Shown: positions 51,456 to 61,093 of the stretch, piece after piece | Layout: each line of letters opens with the position of its first letter | How positions within the stretch are numbered: the first letter of the stretch is position 1 | The notes under the pieces: generated by a model | What the model was told of the DNA's origin: nothing | Seen by the model: the letters and a program-made list of their open reading frames with translations, nothing else | Databases searched by the model: none | Origin: TOLSYN sp963849065 | GTDB taxonomy: Bacteria; Acidobacteriota; Terriglobia; Terriglobales; Acidobacteriaceae | Direction of reading: 5' to 3' | Assembly: GCA_963849065.1 (NCBI GenBank) | Contig: CAWKFM010000002.1 | Location: forward strand, 434,001 to 498,000 | Length of the DNA stretch: 64,000 bases | Program-made: the position numbers and the translations under genes

Positions 51456-51899
51456 ATGACAAAGAAAATTGTATTCGCGTTGTTCGGCCTGTTGATAGCC
51501 TTTGCGCTGGCGCAGCCACCTAAGGCGAGCGCGCAGGTGGCAGTCGGAATTGGCGTAGGCGTGCCGTACGGCGGGTATGTCTACGGCTGTGACCCCTACT
51601 ACTACCCGTATGGCTGTTATGGCGGGTACGGCTATTGGGGTTGGCCGTACTGGTATGGCGGCTGGGGCTGGGGTTGGGGCGGCTACGGCTGGGGCGGTCG
51701 AGGCTGGGGCGGCTACGGTGGTCGTGGCTACGGTGGTCGTGGCTACGGTGGTCGCGGCTTTGGCGGCGGCGGCTTTGGTGGCCGTGGTGGATTTGGCGGC
51801 GGCGGCTTTGGCGGACACGGCGGCGGCTTTGGTGGCGGCGGCCATGCCGGTGGCTTTGGCGGCGGCGGTCATGGTGGCGGCGGGGGCGGACACCGCTAA
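51456..51899 (+). CDS. Secreted glycine-rich protein with aromatic repeats
   Basis: The 147-residue precursor has a signal peptide (MTKKIVFALFGLLIAFALAQ, cleavage near residue 28). A segment rich in Gly, Tyr and Trp (YGCYGGYGYWGWPYWYGGWG) follows, then GGRGYGGRGYGG repeats and a Gly/His-rich end (GGGHAGGFGGGGHGG). Such proteins can be structural or surface components; the His could bind metals. No catalytic domain is present. GAGGT precedes the ATG by eight bases. The nucleotide sequence is itself repetitive at about 51720-51890. Confidence 0.8.
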   Translation: MTKKIVFALFGLLIAFALAQPPKASAQVAVGIGVGVPYGGYVYGCDPYYYPYGCYGGYGYWGWPYWYGGWGWGWGGYGWGGRGWGGYGGRGYGGRGYGGRGFGGGGFGGRGGFGGGGFGGHGGGFGGGGHAGGFGGGGHGGGGGGHR

Positions 51900-52021
51900 T
51901 CGGCGGTGAACTCTCCTGCTTTGCGGCCCCTTCAGTCCCCTGCCCAGGTCTGAAGGGGCAACCGCATGGCTGCGATTGAGTTGAGAGCCGGGTACGCGGG
52001 AAATATCCCGCTTGGGCTCGG

Positions 52022-52210
52022 CTAGAGTAGGCCACCTGTCTGCAGGGTAAGCGCGCTGAGCGCCAGCTCAAGCTTTTCAAGCGCTTCCTCCAGCACGGGG
52101 TGCTTGCCCACCTGCTCCTGCAGGGTTTGTAAGAGTTGGCGAGCCTCGGCGATGTTCTCTGCCGCTTGGTTCCCGGATGCCTCGGGAGTGGGTGAGTCGG
52201 TGGGGTTCAT
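52022..52210 (-). CDS. Small helical hypothetical protein (DUF4404-like)
   Basis: The 62-residue protein has a polar N-terminus and a helical core (ENIAEARQLLQTLQEQVGKHP, LEEALEKLELALSAL) that could form a coiled coil. It is like the small DUF4404 proteins, but the match is by eye only. TGGAGG precedes the ATG by six to eight bases. Confidence 0.65.
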   Translation of the reverse strand: MNPTDSPTPEASGNQAAENIAEARQLLQTLQEQVGKHPVLEEALEKLELALSALTLQTGGLL

Positions 52211-52376
52211 GGGCCAGCCTCCAGGATCATTATCGCGCCAATTCCTGCGCTTTGCATCTTAGGGGGAGCTGCGCACAACCCGGCTTGCGCAGCCGGCGTC
52301 CAACTCTGCAGTTTGTAGTCCGCTCATTTGTCTCAGTCAGTTCACCGGTTCGTAACGCTTGCCAAAGGAGTTCCTC

Positions 52377-52700
52377 ATGTTTACAAGGGTAGTAGAACTG
52401 CTATGCAAACCCGGAAAGACCGCGGAATTAACCAGAACCGCCAGCGAAAAGATTCTGCCTATCCTGCGCAAGCAGCAGGGCTTTCAGGATGAGATCGTGC
52501 TGACATCCAACACCGACCCCAGCCGGGTGATGGCCCTGAGCTTTTGGACGCGGCGCGAGGACGCAGAACGTTATCAGCGCGAACAGTACCAGCAAATTGC
52601 AGAGATGCTGCTGCCGTTTTGCGAAGAGCGGCCGATCATCGCCACCTTCGATGTGAACGCATCGACGGTACACCATATCGAGTTTGGAAAAGCAGCGTAG
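52377..52700 (+). CDS. Antibiotic biosynthesis monooxygenase (ABM) domain protein
   Basis: The 107-residue protein is one ferredoxin-like ABM domain: TRVVELLCKPGKTAELTRTASEKILPILRKQQGFQDEIVL, then VMALSFWTRREDAERYQ. Members are small cofactor-free oxygenases or heme degraders. No heme-pathway gene is near, so function remains open. AAAGGAG lies seven bases before the ATG. It appears monocistronic. Confidence 0.75.
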   Translation: MFTRVVELLCKPGKTAELTRTASEKILPILRKQQGFQDEIVLTSNTDPSRVMALSFWTRREDAERYQREQYQQIAEMLLPFCEERPIIATFDVNASTVHHIEFGKAA

Positions 52701-52820
52701 GCAGCCCAGGGGTGGAAGGCAGGCCGCGCGGCTTGCCTTCCCTGCCGGGCTGCGGCGCGACGCCTCCGATTCGGCAGAGGAAATATGAGGGCACGCAGAA
52801 TTCGGGACTATAATTCCGCC

Positions 52821-53435
52821 ATGTCACGGGTAGCCTCAGTCGCGTTGCTGGCCGCTGCCTTGCTGATCGCAGTGAGTGCGCAAGCGCGCGGCGGCGGACA
52901 CGGCGGCGGTGGCGGACGGACGGGTTCCGGTGCGGGCCGCGCACGGAGCGGTTTGTCGGGATTCTCGCGCGGACGCAATTTCCGCAACAACAACTTCGGC
53001 AACAGTAACCTGGGCAATTCGCTGATTTATCCCGGGTGGTATGGCGACGATTACGACGAGCCCTACTATGAACAAGATGGGCCCCCTGAGGAATACGGAC
53101 CGCCGCTGATGCCCCCTCCGACCATGGCACAAGGCGGCAACATGCGTCCACGGCGAGTTCCAACGGGGCCGAAGATTACGGAGTTGCCAGTGAGCGCTGG
53201 GTCAACTGCTTCCGCGCCGCCGCCAGCGGCCCTGTTTATCCTGACCAACGGGGAGCGGATCGAAACCCGGCAATACCTGGTGACCTACAATCAGGTGCAG
53301 CTCACGGTGGATCGCCAGCCACGCACCATTCCGCTATCCACGCTCGATATGAATGCGACGCTGGCTGCAGACCGGGAGCGAGGGATCGATCTGCGGATTC
53401 CAGCCGGACGCAACGAGGTTTCCCTGGGCTTCTGA
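52821..53435 (+). CDS. Secreted glycine-rich hypothetical protein with conserved C-terminal domain
   Basis: The 204-residue precursor starts with a signal peptide (MSRVASVALLAAALLIAVSAQA). A Gly/Arg/Asn-rich stretch (GGGHGGGGGRTGSG, FRNNNFGNSNLGNS), an acidic Tyr/Pro-rich stretch and a compact C-terminal part from about residue 140 (PAALFILTNGERIETRQYLVTYNQVQLTV) follow. The last part resembles a small beta domain in which a NGERIE...Y pattern repeats. The function is unknown; it is probably surface associated. It shares its Gly-rich style with the gene at 51456. Confidence 0.75.
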   Translation: MSRVASVALLAAALLIAVSAQARGGGHGGGGGRTGSGAGRARSGLSGFSRGRNFRNNNFGNSNLGNSLIYPGWYGDDYDEPYYEQDGPPEEYGPPLMPPPTMAQGGNMRPRRVPTGPKITELPVSAGSTASAPPPAALFILTNGERIETRQYLVTYNQVQLTVDRQPRTIPLSTLDMNATLAADRERGIDLRIPAGRNEVSLGF

Positions 53436-53486
53436 AGCAAGGATTGAGTTCGTCTGCACCGTCGCTCTCCTGATGGCTCCCTACGA

Positions 53487-54803
53487 TCAACCGAGGATTT
53501 GGCGGGCGGCGCGCTCGCCGGTGGCGATGGCGCCATGGACCTCTCCGTGGTGACCTTCGGTGTTGGTGGCCTCGCCGGCGAAGAAGAGGGTGTCGTCCAT
53601 GGAGGCGGCAAGTTCGGATTGCGCGTTCTCTCCATCGACGGCGACGTAGCTGTAGGAGCCGCGCGCGTAGGGGTCCGACTGCCAATCGTGCACGTAGCAG
53701 CCCTGCAGTCCAGCCTCCGGCGTGGGGCGCGGAACGGCGAAGATGGCGGAGAGCGATTCGAGAGCTTTGTCCCGAATGAACCCGTCGGGGCGGCCGCTGA
53801 GGCGCTCACCGCGGCGGGAGGCTGCCCATCCGGTGAGAATGGAAGCCGACGTTGACCGCGTCCACCAGGTCGGGAACCACTCCTGATGCGAGAAGACGAA
53901 GCTCATGCCGCGCAGCGCGCCCGGCCCATAGCCGCCAACCTCGATCCGCTCCCACCACCGGTCGCGAAAGATGAGCGAGACCCGGATGGCCTGGCCCATG
54001 CAGAGCAGCAGCAATGCCGACTGTTTCTCCTCCAGAGCGGGGTCGAAGGAGACGGCGCCCAGCGCGCCGTGCGGAGCCTGGAGCACACCAAGGGGCAGCG
54101 TGACGATGGCGCGGGGAGCGGCGAATTCCACGCTTTCGCCCATGGAAAGCGCCTGGATGCGCACCTGATGGCGGGCCCAATGCACCGCCTGGACGGTGGT
54201 GTTGAGGCGAAGCTGGACGAAGCCGGCGGGGAGCGCCGCTTGCATGGCGTGAAGCAGCTCTGCGTAGCCGCCCGAGAGGCGGAAGGAACGGTCGCCTTCC
54301 ACCTCCTGTTCGGCCTCTCTGCTGCGCACCAGGGAGTGCACGCTGATGCGTTCGGCAAGGGCGCCGTGAAAGCCCTCGACGTACTCCAGGCCCCACAGCT
54401 TGGCCTCATCTTCGCCTTCATAGTCGTCGAGGAATTTGGCAAACGAGTGGTCCGGCGGGCGGCTATCCATGCGGGCCATCACGCTCCGGGTGCGGGCGAA
54501 GAAGTTATCGCTGGGCTGGAGTTTGCCATCGAGTTGAACCCACCGCGGACCGGTGAACTCGCCGAGTTCGAGATGGGCGGCGCGCGCGGCTTCAAAGATG
54601 TTGCGCGGGAGTCCGTGGATGAACTCGGCGCCGAGTTCCACGGGCACGCCCTCGGGCGAGTGGATGGTCCAGACTCGGCCGCCGATGCGGTTGCGCGCTT
54701 CCAGCAGGAGAACGTGCACGCCCGCTTCGCCCAGCAGCCGGGCGGCCGTAAGGCCGGCCACGCCCGCGCCGATGACGACGACATCCGCCGATTCGGTTGC
54801 CAT
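53487..54803 (-). CDS. Flavin-dependent monoamine oxidase family protein
   Basis: The 438-residue FAD enzyme has the dinucleotide loop VVVIGAGVAGLTAARLL, LEARNRIGGRVWTIH, GAEFIHG and a C-terminal FAD-binding LFFAGEATNTEGHHGEVHGAIATG. This is the amine oxidase/phytoene desaturase superfamily, probably oxidising a polyamine or related amine. It is of normal length. The start at 54803 is fixed by the Rossmann loop; the frame is open to 55148 and overlaps rmlD. Confidence 0.9.
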   Translation of the reverse strand: MATESADVVVIGAGVAGLTAARLLGEAGVHVLLLEARNRIGGRVWTIHSPEGVPVELGAEFIHGLPRNIFEAARAAHLELGEFTGPRWVQLDGKLQPSDNFFARTRSVMARMDSRPPDHSFAKFLDDYEGEDEAKLWGLEYVEGFHGALAERISVHSLVRSREAEQEVEGDRSFRLSGGYAELLHAMQAALPAGFVQLRLNTTVQAVHWARHQVRIQALSMGESVEFAAPRAIVTLPLGVLQAPHGALGAVSFDPALEEKQSALLLLCMGQAIRVSLIFRDRWWERIEVGGYGPGALRGMSFVFSHQEWFPTWWTRSTSASILTGWAASRRGERLSGRPDGFIRDKALESLSAIFAVPRPTPEAGLQGCYVHDWQSDPYARGSYSYVAVDGENAQSELAASMDDTLFFAGEATNTEGHHGEVHGAIATGERAARQILG

Positions 54804-54889
54804 GGTGATTAGATACGGAAGCGGAGAAAAGGCAGCACTGAAATTCGCGCGGGGCAGGAGGAGGTAAAAGGCGAACCGAGCCGAGGTTG

Positions 54890-55813
54890 CTACATGGCAT
54901 TTTTCCCAGCGGATCGGTTGGCCTCGCGGAGACGGATTTCGCGAACCGCTTCGGCAAGGCCCTGCTGCCAGCTTTCCAGGCGGAATCCGAAGGTTCGCTC
55001 GAACTTTTGGTTGGAGAGAACCGAGTTCAGAGGACGGCGCGCGGGCGTGGGATATTCCTCCGAGCGGATGGGAAGAATCCGGCGGACGCGCAGAGGCTCG
55101 CCGGCGGCGGCTTGCATTGCCGCAACAATGGCCTGCGCGAATCCGCACCAGGAGACGCTTCCGTCGGCGGTGGCATGGTAGAGACCGGAAGGAAACTCAG
55201 GCTCGATTTTGGCCGAGAGCTGCCGGACCAGCCGGGCGGTGGCCTGCGCCAGCTGCATGGAACTGGTGGGCGCGCCTACCTGGTCATCGACGATTTTCAG
55301 CTCTTCGCGCTCGGCAGCCAGGCGCAGGATGGTTTTCAGAAAGTTGTTTCCATTGGCGCCATACACCCAGCTGGTACGCAGCACCAGGAATCGGCCACCG
55401 GCGGCGGCCACGGCACGCTCGCCCGCCAGTTTGCTGGCGCCGTAAACATTGAGCGGAGCGGGGACATCGTCTTCCGTGTAGGCTCCGGGCTTGGCGCCGT
55501 CGAAGACATAATCGGTGGAGTAGTGCACCAACATGGCTCCCGCTTTTCGCGCCTCTTCGGCCAACACTCCGGGGGCGGTTGCGTTGATGGCGCAGGCTAA
55601 CTCGCGGTGCGCTTCGGCGTCATTCACCGCAGTGTAGGCGGCCGGATTGACGATCACGTCAGGGCGGACGTCGGCCACCAGGGTGCGGATCGATTCCAGC
55701 GAGGCGAGATCACATTCGGCGCGGCTGGCGGCCACGACTTCTCCCAAAGGCCGGAGCAGCGGCAGCAGATCGGTGCCTACTTGTCCGTGTACGCCCGTCA
55801 GCAAGATTCGCAC
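54890..55813 (-). CDS. rfbD: dTDP-4-dehydrorhamnose reductase
   Basis: The 307-residue reductase makes dTDP-L-rhamnose. RILLTGVHGQVGTDLLPLL, VNPAAYTAVNDAEAHRELACAIN, HYSTDYVFDGAKPGAY, NVYGASKLAGE (catalytic Tyr/Lys) and RTSWVYGANGNNF are all present. The GTG start at 55813 has AGGAG five bases upstream, seven bases after the rfbC stop. The enzymes for the first two steps, RfbA and RfbB, are not in the window. Confidence 0.95.
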   Translation of the reverse strand: MRILLTGVHGQVGTDLLPLLRPLGEVVAASRAECDLASLESIRTLVADVRPDVIVNPAAYTAVNDAEAHRELACAINATAPGVLAEEARKAGAMLVHYSTDYVFDGAKPGAYTEDDVPAPLNVYGASKLAGERAVAAAGGRFLVLRTSWVYGANGNNFLKTILRLAAEREELKIVDDQVGAPTSSMQLAQATARLVRQLSAKIEPEFPSGLYHATADGSVSWCGFAQAIVAAMQAAAGEPLRVRRILPIRSEEYPTPARRPLNSVLSNQKFERTFGFRLESWQQGLAEAVREIRLREANRSAGKNAM

Positions 55814-55820
55814 GTGACTC

Positions 55821-56363
55821 CTATTCGTATAGTTCCGCCTGGCTGAACAAAAGCCCGGCCCGGTCTTTTGGCGAGAGCAGCGGCTCACCCGTCAACGGCC
55901 AGGCGATCGCAAGCTGGGGATCGTTCCACAGCAGAGAACGCTCTTGGCTGGGCGCATAGAAGGCTGTGGCCTTGTAGAGCACGTCGGCGCTGGAACTGGT
56001 GACGATAAAGCCGTGGGCAAAGCCCTCGGGGATCCAGAACATCCGCTTGTTTTGCTCGGAGAGCTCTTCGGCGACCCATTGCCCAAAGGTTGGCGAGCTG
56101 CGCCGGATATCGACCGCGACATCCCAGATGGAGCCGGAGACGACGCGGACGAGCTTGCCCTGCGGCTGCCCGAGCTGGTAGTGCAGGCCGCGCAGCACAT
56201 GCTGCGCCGAGCGCGAGTGATTGTCCTGGACGAAGTTGCGCCCCAATCCTATTTCTTCGAAGGTCTTCTGGTTGTAGCTCTCCAGGAAGAAACCGCGATC
56301 GTCGCCAAAGACCTGGGGTTCGAGCACGGCGACGTCGGGAATTTTGGTTCTGATGATCTTCAT
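55821..56363 (-). CDS. rfbC: dTDP-4-dehydrorhamnose 3,5-epimerase
   Basis: The 180-residue cupin-fold enzyme has FGDDRGFFLESYN, QDNHSRSAQHVLRGLHYQ (catalytic His), GKLVRVVSGSIWDVAVDIRRSSPTFG and PEGFAHGF. It converts the 4-keto-6-deoxy-glucose intermediate before rfbD acts. The start at 56363 gives the canonical MKIIRTKIPDV N-terminus. It is upstream of and co-transcribed with rfbD. Confidence 0.95.
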   Translation of the reverse strand: MKIIRTKIPDVAVLEPQVFGDDRGFFLESYNQKTFEEIGLGRNFVQDNHSRSAQHVLRGLHYQLGQPQGKLVRVVSGSIWDVAVDIRRSSPTFGQWVAEELSEQNKRMFWIPEGFAHGFIVTSSSADVLYKATAFYAPSQERSLLWNDPQLAIAWPLTGEPLLSPKDRAGLLFSQAELYE

Positions 56364-56531
56364 GTTGTCACGCTTCTCATGGCTGGTTGCCTGTACGTCG
56401 GAGCGCAGGACCGGCGGCCAGCAGAGGGACATTCCAGCGTTCGTATTGGCTCGATGCGGAAAGCTCGGCCCGCGGCCGCAACAGCCAGGCGATGCTCAAC
56501 ATTGGCATGGCCTGGCTGTTGCTGGAGAGAA

Positions 56532-59500
56532 TCAGTTCACCCTGACCGTGATGGTCACCGGCGCGGGGTTGGTCACGACGCCCGAGCCCGACGGGGTCAC
56601 CGTCACCGTGTAGACACGTGCGGGCGTCACCGTGCTGCCGCCGCTGCTGCACGCCATCGAAAAGCCCAGCAGCACAATTGCGGCGGCGATCAGCAGCACG
56701 GCCAGTGCGCGCCGGTTGCGCAGCGTGAACGGCGCTCCCAGCAGAAGCACGCCAAATGCCACCACTCCGCCACTCTGCCACGGGAGCATCGGACGATGAT
56801 TGGCCGCGCTGGCGCTGGCGGTGAGCGTCAGCATGGGTGTAATTTGTTGGCCGCTGGCTAAGGTGTACTGCGAGTTGGTCAGGGTCGCAGTAACGTTGGA
56901 CGCCGTGCCGTTGGTCGAAGTGACGGTCGGCGTGAGTGTAACCGTCCCCGCGTAGTCGCTGGATATCAGCGTCAAACTGACATTGTAAACACCAGAGGGA
57001 GTAAGGGAGACCGAGGTGACGCTGGCGGCGAGCGTGTAACCCGGAACGATCAGTTGTCCCGTCCCGTTCGATCCCGCATAGCTCGTATTTCCGCCATAGG
57101 TGGCAACAATCGTGTTGGGGCCCAGGGCGAAGCCATTAGCCGTCGTCACCGCAACGTTGGGCAGCGTCGCCGAGCCGCCGGAAACTGAACCCGAACCCAG
57201 ATTCCTCGAGCCCAGAGTGAACGTCACGGTTCCGGTGATCGTTCCCGGCGTCGTCGAAGTCACCGTCGCCGTCAGCGACGTCGTCCCGTTCAGTGCGACC
57301 GGATTCGGCTGCACCAGGGCCGTGGTTGTCGCCGCCACCGAGGTGCTTGTCACCGTCAGTTGCGCCGAACCGCTCGAGGCCACATAGCTCGTACTTCCGC
57401 CATAGGAGGCAACAATCGTGTTGGGGCCCACGACGAAGCCATTGGCCGCCGTCACCGCAACGTTGGGCAGCGTCGCCGTGCCGCCGGAAACCGTACCCGA
57501 ACCCAGATTCCTCGAGCCCAGAGTGAACGTCACGGTTCCGGTGATCGTTCCCGGCGTCGTCGAAGTCACCGTCGCCGTCAGCGACGTCGATCCGTTCAGT
57601 GCAACCGGATTCGGCTGGGTCATGGTCGTGGTCGTCGCTGCCGCCAGGGCGCTTGTCACCGTCAGTTGCGCCGATCCGCTTGAGGCCGCATAGCTCGCAC
57701 TTCCGCTATAGGCGGCACCAATCGTGTTGGCACCCACGGCGAAGCCATTGGCCGCCGTCACCGCAACGTTGGGCAGCGTCGCCGTGCCGCCGGAAATGGT
57801 AACCGGTGAGCCCAGCTGCGTGCCGCCTACGGTAAACGTTACCGTTCCGGCGATCGTTCCCGGCGTGGTCGAGGTCACCGTAGCCGTCAGCGTGGTCGTC
57901 CCATTGAGTGCGACCGGATTCGGCTGGGTCACGGTCGTGGTGGTCGCCGCCAACCCTGCGCTCGGAAACAGCGCTGTGTACAGCGCTCCGCCGTTGATCG
58001 AACCGAGGCCCGTAGCCAAGTCGTAGCCGGTCTGGGCCGTGTAGCCCATCGTGCCGGTCGTCCCGCTGGTTACGCAGCCGGGGTCCGGAGCGTTTTGCTG
58101 CGACGGAACGCAGGGCACGATGTTATTGCCGGTTGTAATGTCGTGGAAGACCGCCGCGTAGCTCGTTGCGTTGGCTGCCAGGTTGTAGAGCGTGGGATTG
58201 ATATTGCCGAACCCATATCCGGTTCCCTGCTTCTGCACCATCAGCGTCAGCAATCCCCCAAACGCCTGAGTGGAAGCGGAAGTGCCGCCGTACACGTTCT
58301 CGCCGATATACCCGTTGCTGCTCCAGAAACTATCGTTGGCGCAATCGGTGCCGTACGTCGTCGTGGTGTCGCTCTGCGAGCACACCAGGTAGCCGTCGTT
58401 GTTCGGCGAGGCCGCAAACGCAATGTCGGGGACCATGCGGAAGGTCTGGCCGCTGATCAACCCGGCCTGCCAAGTTGGCAGCCCAAAGTACTGGCTCACA
58501 CCGCCGCCGCTCGCCAAAAGCCCATCTGTGCTGCTCGTATCGTTCCACACCACCTCGGGAATGTACTGTATCGCGTTCCCCGGAATGTTCAGGTCCGGGG
58601 CCGACTGGTTCCAGTACGCAGTCGGATCGCTCTCATCGCCGCTCAGCGTGGTCCCACCTACGCCGGTGTAATTGGGGGAGTCCGCTGGCACGTCAACATA
58701 TTCTCCCAGGTAAGCCGGATAATCCGACGTGGGTTCGCCCTGTGTGTCGCACTCAGCCGCACCCGAGTCGCCCGAGCTGACCACAATCGTCTGCCCCTGC
58801 GAATTCGCCTGCACTCCAATATCCTGAACCCATGTTTGGTAGCTTGAATCTCCGGAGAAGCTCGCCTCGCAATCGCCGTAGCTCATGCCGATCACCGGCA
58901 AAACCTTGCCACCCATCGGAGCCGGGGCCGACGCCGGAATCGTGTAATCCTGCACCGCGCGCTGCAGCGCGTCGAAGGCGCCATAAGAATTGCCCGTGAC
59001 AGGATCGATGACACCCGTGCTGCACGACGCGTCCGAGCACGCATCCGAGTACGGCGCATAGACAAAGACCACCGTGGCGTTTTTGGCGATGCCGCCCGAC
59101 CACTCGATATCCAGGTCGGCCTCGCCCAGGTCGCCCGCCGAGTCCGGAGCGATTGCATAGGAACCCGTGCAGTTGGCCACTTTGGAATCGATGCAGTCAT
59201 AGATCAGGTTGACGGCGCCCAGTCCGGCGGCGTTGCGGAAGTTGGTGATGTCGCTCTCCGGCGCGTAGGTCTGCCCCACCACGCCCAAGTAATAGCCCGT
59301 GCCGGTGTAGCCGGCTGTATAGACGCCATTCACGCCGCTCACGCCGTAGATGGTCGCCCAGTCCTGCGGCGCCAGGTAATTAAACAGGCCGTCGCTGGTA
59401 TCGGCCGTGTAGGCCGGCGCCGACAGCTTGTGCAGGTGCGGCCTCGGGCGGAAGTTGTTCAGCCCGCGCAGGTTCAGCATCACGCCGGCAAGCCCGGCCG

Positions 59501-60074
59501 GAACCTGCAGTTCGGTCGCGTTGGCAAAGTGGGTTTCGCCATTCAGTTGGAATTTGTGCAACTGGGTGTGGAAGGCCGACTCCACCTGCCACGCCTGCCC
59601 GCTGAAGTAAATCGCATTGCGGGATTTCGAGACGCCGTTCATCGTAAAGCCCTGCGACTCCAGCCACCCGGTCAGCTGGCTCAAGTCCGCATCCGTCAGC
59701 CCGAAGCGAGCCCCGTACTCCTCCTGCGTCAGCCACTGGTGATACTGCGGCGAGTTCGGGTCCTGCTGCGCCGCCAGCAGGGCATCGCGCTCCGTTTTCT
59801 GCGCCGCGCTGAGCGAGACGTTCATCGTCATCTCATTCATTGGCATCGCGGAGTTCACCTCGCCCAAGTCGGTCGCCCGCCGCGTCAGCGGATGCACCGA
59901 TCCGGGGAGGGTCACGATCCCGCCTGAGGTCAACGGCTGCGTGATCCGACTGGGCCGCTCGGCGGTCTGCGAAACCAGAGCTGCTGCCGTCCCAATCACC
60001 ACCGCGCACACGGCAATCCACCGGCAAATATCGTTCCGCCGCGTCCGTCCACTCCAGGCGTTCGTTACCATCAT
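56532..60074 (-). CDS. Secreted S53 (sedolisin) peptidase with Ig-like repeats
   Basis: The 1180-residue secreted protein has an N-terminal hydrophobic segment (~18-40), a pro-kumamolisin activation domain (~60-190) and an S53 domain. Catalytic Glu and Asp lie in GEADLDIEW, the oxyanion Asp in VVSSGDSGAAEC, and the Ser in GGTSASTQAFGG. Three tandem 102-residue Ig-like repeats follow (PNPVALNGTTTLTATVTSTTPGTI), then an Ala/Ser-rich part with a C-terminal hydrophobic helix. Members act at low pH, which fits an acidophile. AGGAG lies six bases before the start at 60074. Confidence 0.92.
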   Translation of the reverse strand: MMVTNAWSGRTRRNDICRWIAVCAVVIGTAAALVSQTAERPSRITQPLTSGGIVTLPGSVHPLTRRATDLGEVNSAMPMNEMTMNVSLSAAQKTERDALLAAQQDPNSPQYHQWLTQEEYGARFGLTDADLSQLTGWLESQGFTMNGVSKSRNAIYFSGQAWQVESAFHTQLHKFQLNGETHFANATELQVPAGLAGVMLNLRGLNNFRPRPHLHKLSAPAYTADTSDGLFNYLAPQDWATIYGVSGVNGVYTAGYTGTGYYLGVVGQTYAPESDITNFRNAAGLGAVNLIYDCIDSKVANCTGSYAIAPDSAGDLGEADLDIEWSGGIAKNATVVFVYAPYSDACSDASCSTGVIDPVTGNSYGAFDALQRAVQDYTIPASAPAPMGGKVLPVIGMSYGDCEASFSGDSSYQTWVQDIGVQANSQGQTIVVSSGDSGAAECDTQGEPTSDYPAYLGEYVDVPADSPNYTGVGGTTLSGDESDPTAYWNQSAPDLNIPGNAIQYIPEVVWNDTSSTDGLLASGGGVSQYFGLPTWQAGLISGQTFRMVPDIAFAASPNNDGYLVCSQSDTTTTYGTDCANDSFWSSNGYIGENVYGGTSASTQAFGGLLTLMVQKQGTGYGFGNINPTLYNLAANATSYAAVFHDITTGNNIVPCVPSQQNAPDPGCVTSGTTGTMGYTAQTGYDLATGLGSINGGALYTALFPSAGLAATTTTVTQPNPVALNGTTTLTATVTSTTPGTIAGTVTFTVGGTQLGSPVTISGGTATLPNVAVTAANGFAVGANTIGAAYSGSASYAASSGSAQLTVTSALAAATTTTMTQPNPVALNGSTSLTATVTSTTPGTITGTVTFTLGSRNLGSGTVSGGTATLPNVAVTAANGFVVGPNTIVASYGGSTSYVASSGSAQLTVTSTSVAATTTALVQPNPVALNGTTSLTATVTSTTPGTITGTVTFTLGSRNLGSGSVSGGSATLPNVAVTTANGFALGPNTIVATYGGNTSYAGSNGTGQLIVPGYTLAASVTSVSLTPSGVYNVSLTLISSDYAGTVTLTPTVTSTNGTASNVTATLTNSQYTLASGQQITPMLTLTASASAANHRPMLPWQSGGVVAFGVLLLGAPFTLRNRRALAVLLIAAAIVLLGFSMACSSGGSTVTPARVYTVTVTPSGSGVVTNPAPVTITVRVN

Positions 60075-60385
60075 TCCATGCTCCTTATTTGAGCGATAAA
60101 ACGAGCTTTCGCGAGGGCAGTGTAGCACACCAGTGCTGCTAAGCCGCGACGGCAAAGCCACAGCGATGTGCCGGAATCGGGGGTGCGGCGGGCTGGCCGA
60201 TGCGTGCCCAGGCAGCGCCATTCCAGAGATTGGGAAGGATAAATGCCTTCTTATGAATAAGGGGATTACCGCGGCTGCAATTTTTGCTGTAATCTTTGGC
60301 TGATTGCTGCCTATGGATGGCGGGGCGCTGAACCGGTTGGTTCGGCACATCGTTCCTTGCCTGGGCTGCATCTTAGACCCGGCGG
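60075..60385. other. Divergent promoter region, no recognised gene
   Basis: The 311 bp between the sedolisin start (minus) and the secreted hypothetical gene (plus) presumably hold both promoters. AT-richer blocks are at about 60240-60300. No structured element or repeat stands out. Confidence 0.4.
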
Positions 60386-61093
60386 ATGAGTACTCTTATG
60401 AGCATGAAGTCTTTGGTGCGAACCGCGATTGTTCTCCTGTTGGCCGGCTCTCCCGGCTGGGCGCAGATGCCCGCTAAGTCGGGGGCCGCTGCCAGCCAGC
60501 CATTGGCGTCGCAAGGAGCACCCGCGGCTGCTTCCGATGCTGCTTTGAACGAGTTGCTGACGGAGTTGGAGACATCGGCCCGGCAATCCGATCAGGACCT
60601 GGCGGGTTTGCGTATTCAGAAATGGAAGGCCGACGCGGCCAACCGACAGGAGGCGGAGAACAATGCCGCGGCCATCCGCAGGAATCTGGCCAACGCCGTA
60701 CCCCAGCTATTGCAGGAAGTTCGATCCGAGCCCGGCTCTGTGGCCGCAAATTTCAAGCTGTACCGTGACCTGAACGCGGTTTATGACACCTTCTCTCCGC
60801 TGGTCGAGTCAGCTGGAGCTTTCGGCCCGGCGGAGCAGTACTCGCCCCTAGCCTCCGACATCGTGCGGCTCGACCAGCTTCGCCATAAGTTTGCCGAGAG
60901 GCTGGACCAGATGACGGCGGCGCGCGATGCCGAGGTGATCCGTCTCCGAGCCCAGCTTGCAGCCACCACGGCCTCGGCAAGAACCGCGCCGCCAGCCACC
61001 AAGATCGTGGTGGACGACAACCACCCACATCCGGCTGCCCATCCGGCCAAGAAGAAGAAACCAGCGAGCTCACCACCAGCGCCCAAACCCTAA
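60386..61093 (+). CDS. Hypothetical secreted protein with coiled coil
   Basis: The 235-residue precursor (first ATG 60386, possible internal starts at 60398 and 60404) has a signal peptide (SLVRTAIVLLLAGSPGWAQ). A helical region (NELLTELETSARQSDQDLAGLRIQKWKAD and LRHKFAERLDQMTAARDAEVIRL) and a Pro/Lys-rich tail (HPHPAAHPAKKKKPASSPPAPKP) follow. The helical part could form a coiled coil; the function is unknown. It is on the same strand as, and about 250 bp upstream of, another secreted hypothetical protein. Confidence 0.7.
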   Translation: MSTLMSMKSLVRTAIVLLLAGSPGWAQMPAKSGAAASQPLASQGAPAAASDAALNELLTELETSARQSDQDLAGLRIQKWKADAANRQEAENNAAAIRRNLANAVPQLLQEVRSEPGSVAANFKLYRDLNAVYDTFSPLVESAGAFGPAEQYSPLASDIVRLDQLRHKFAERLDQMTAARDAEVIRLRAQLAATTASARTAPPATKIVVDDNHPHPAAHPAKKKKPASSPPAPKP

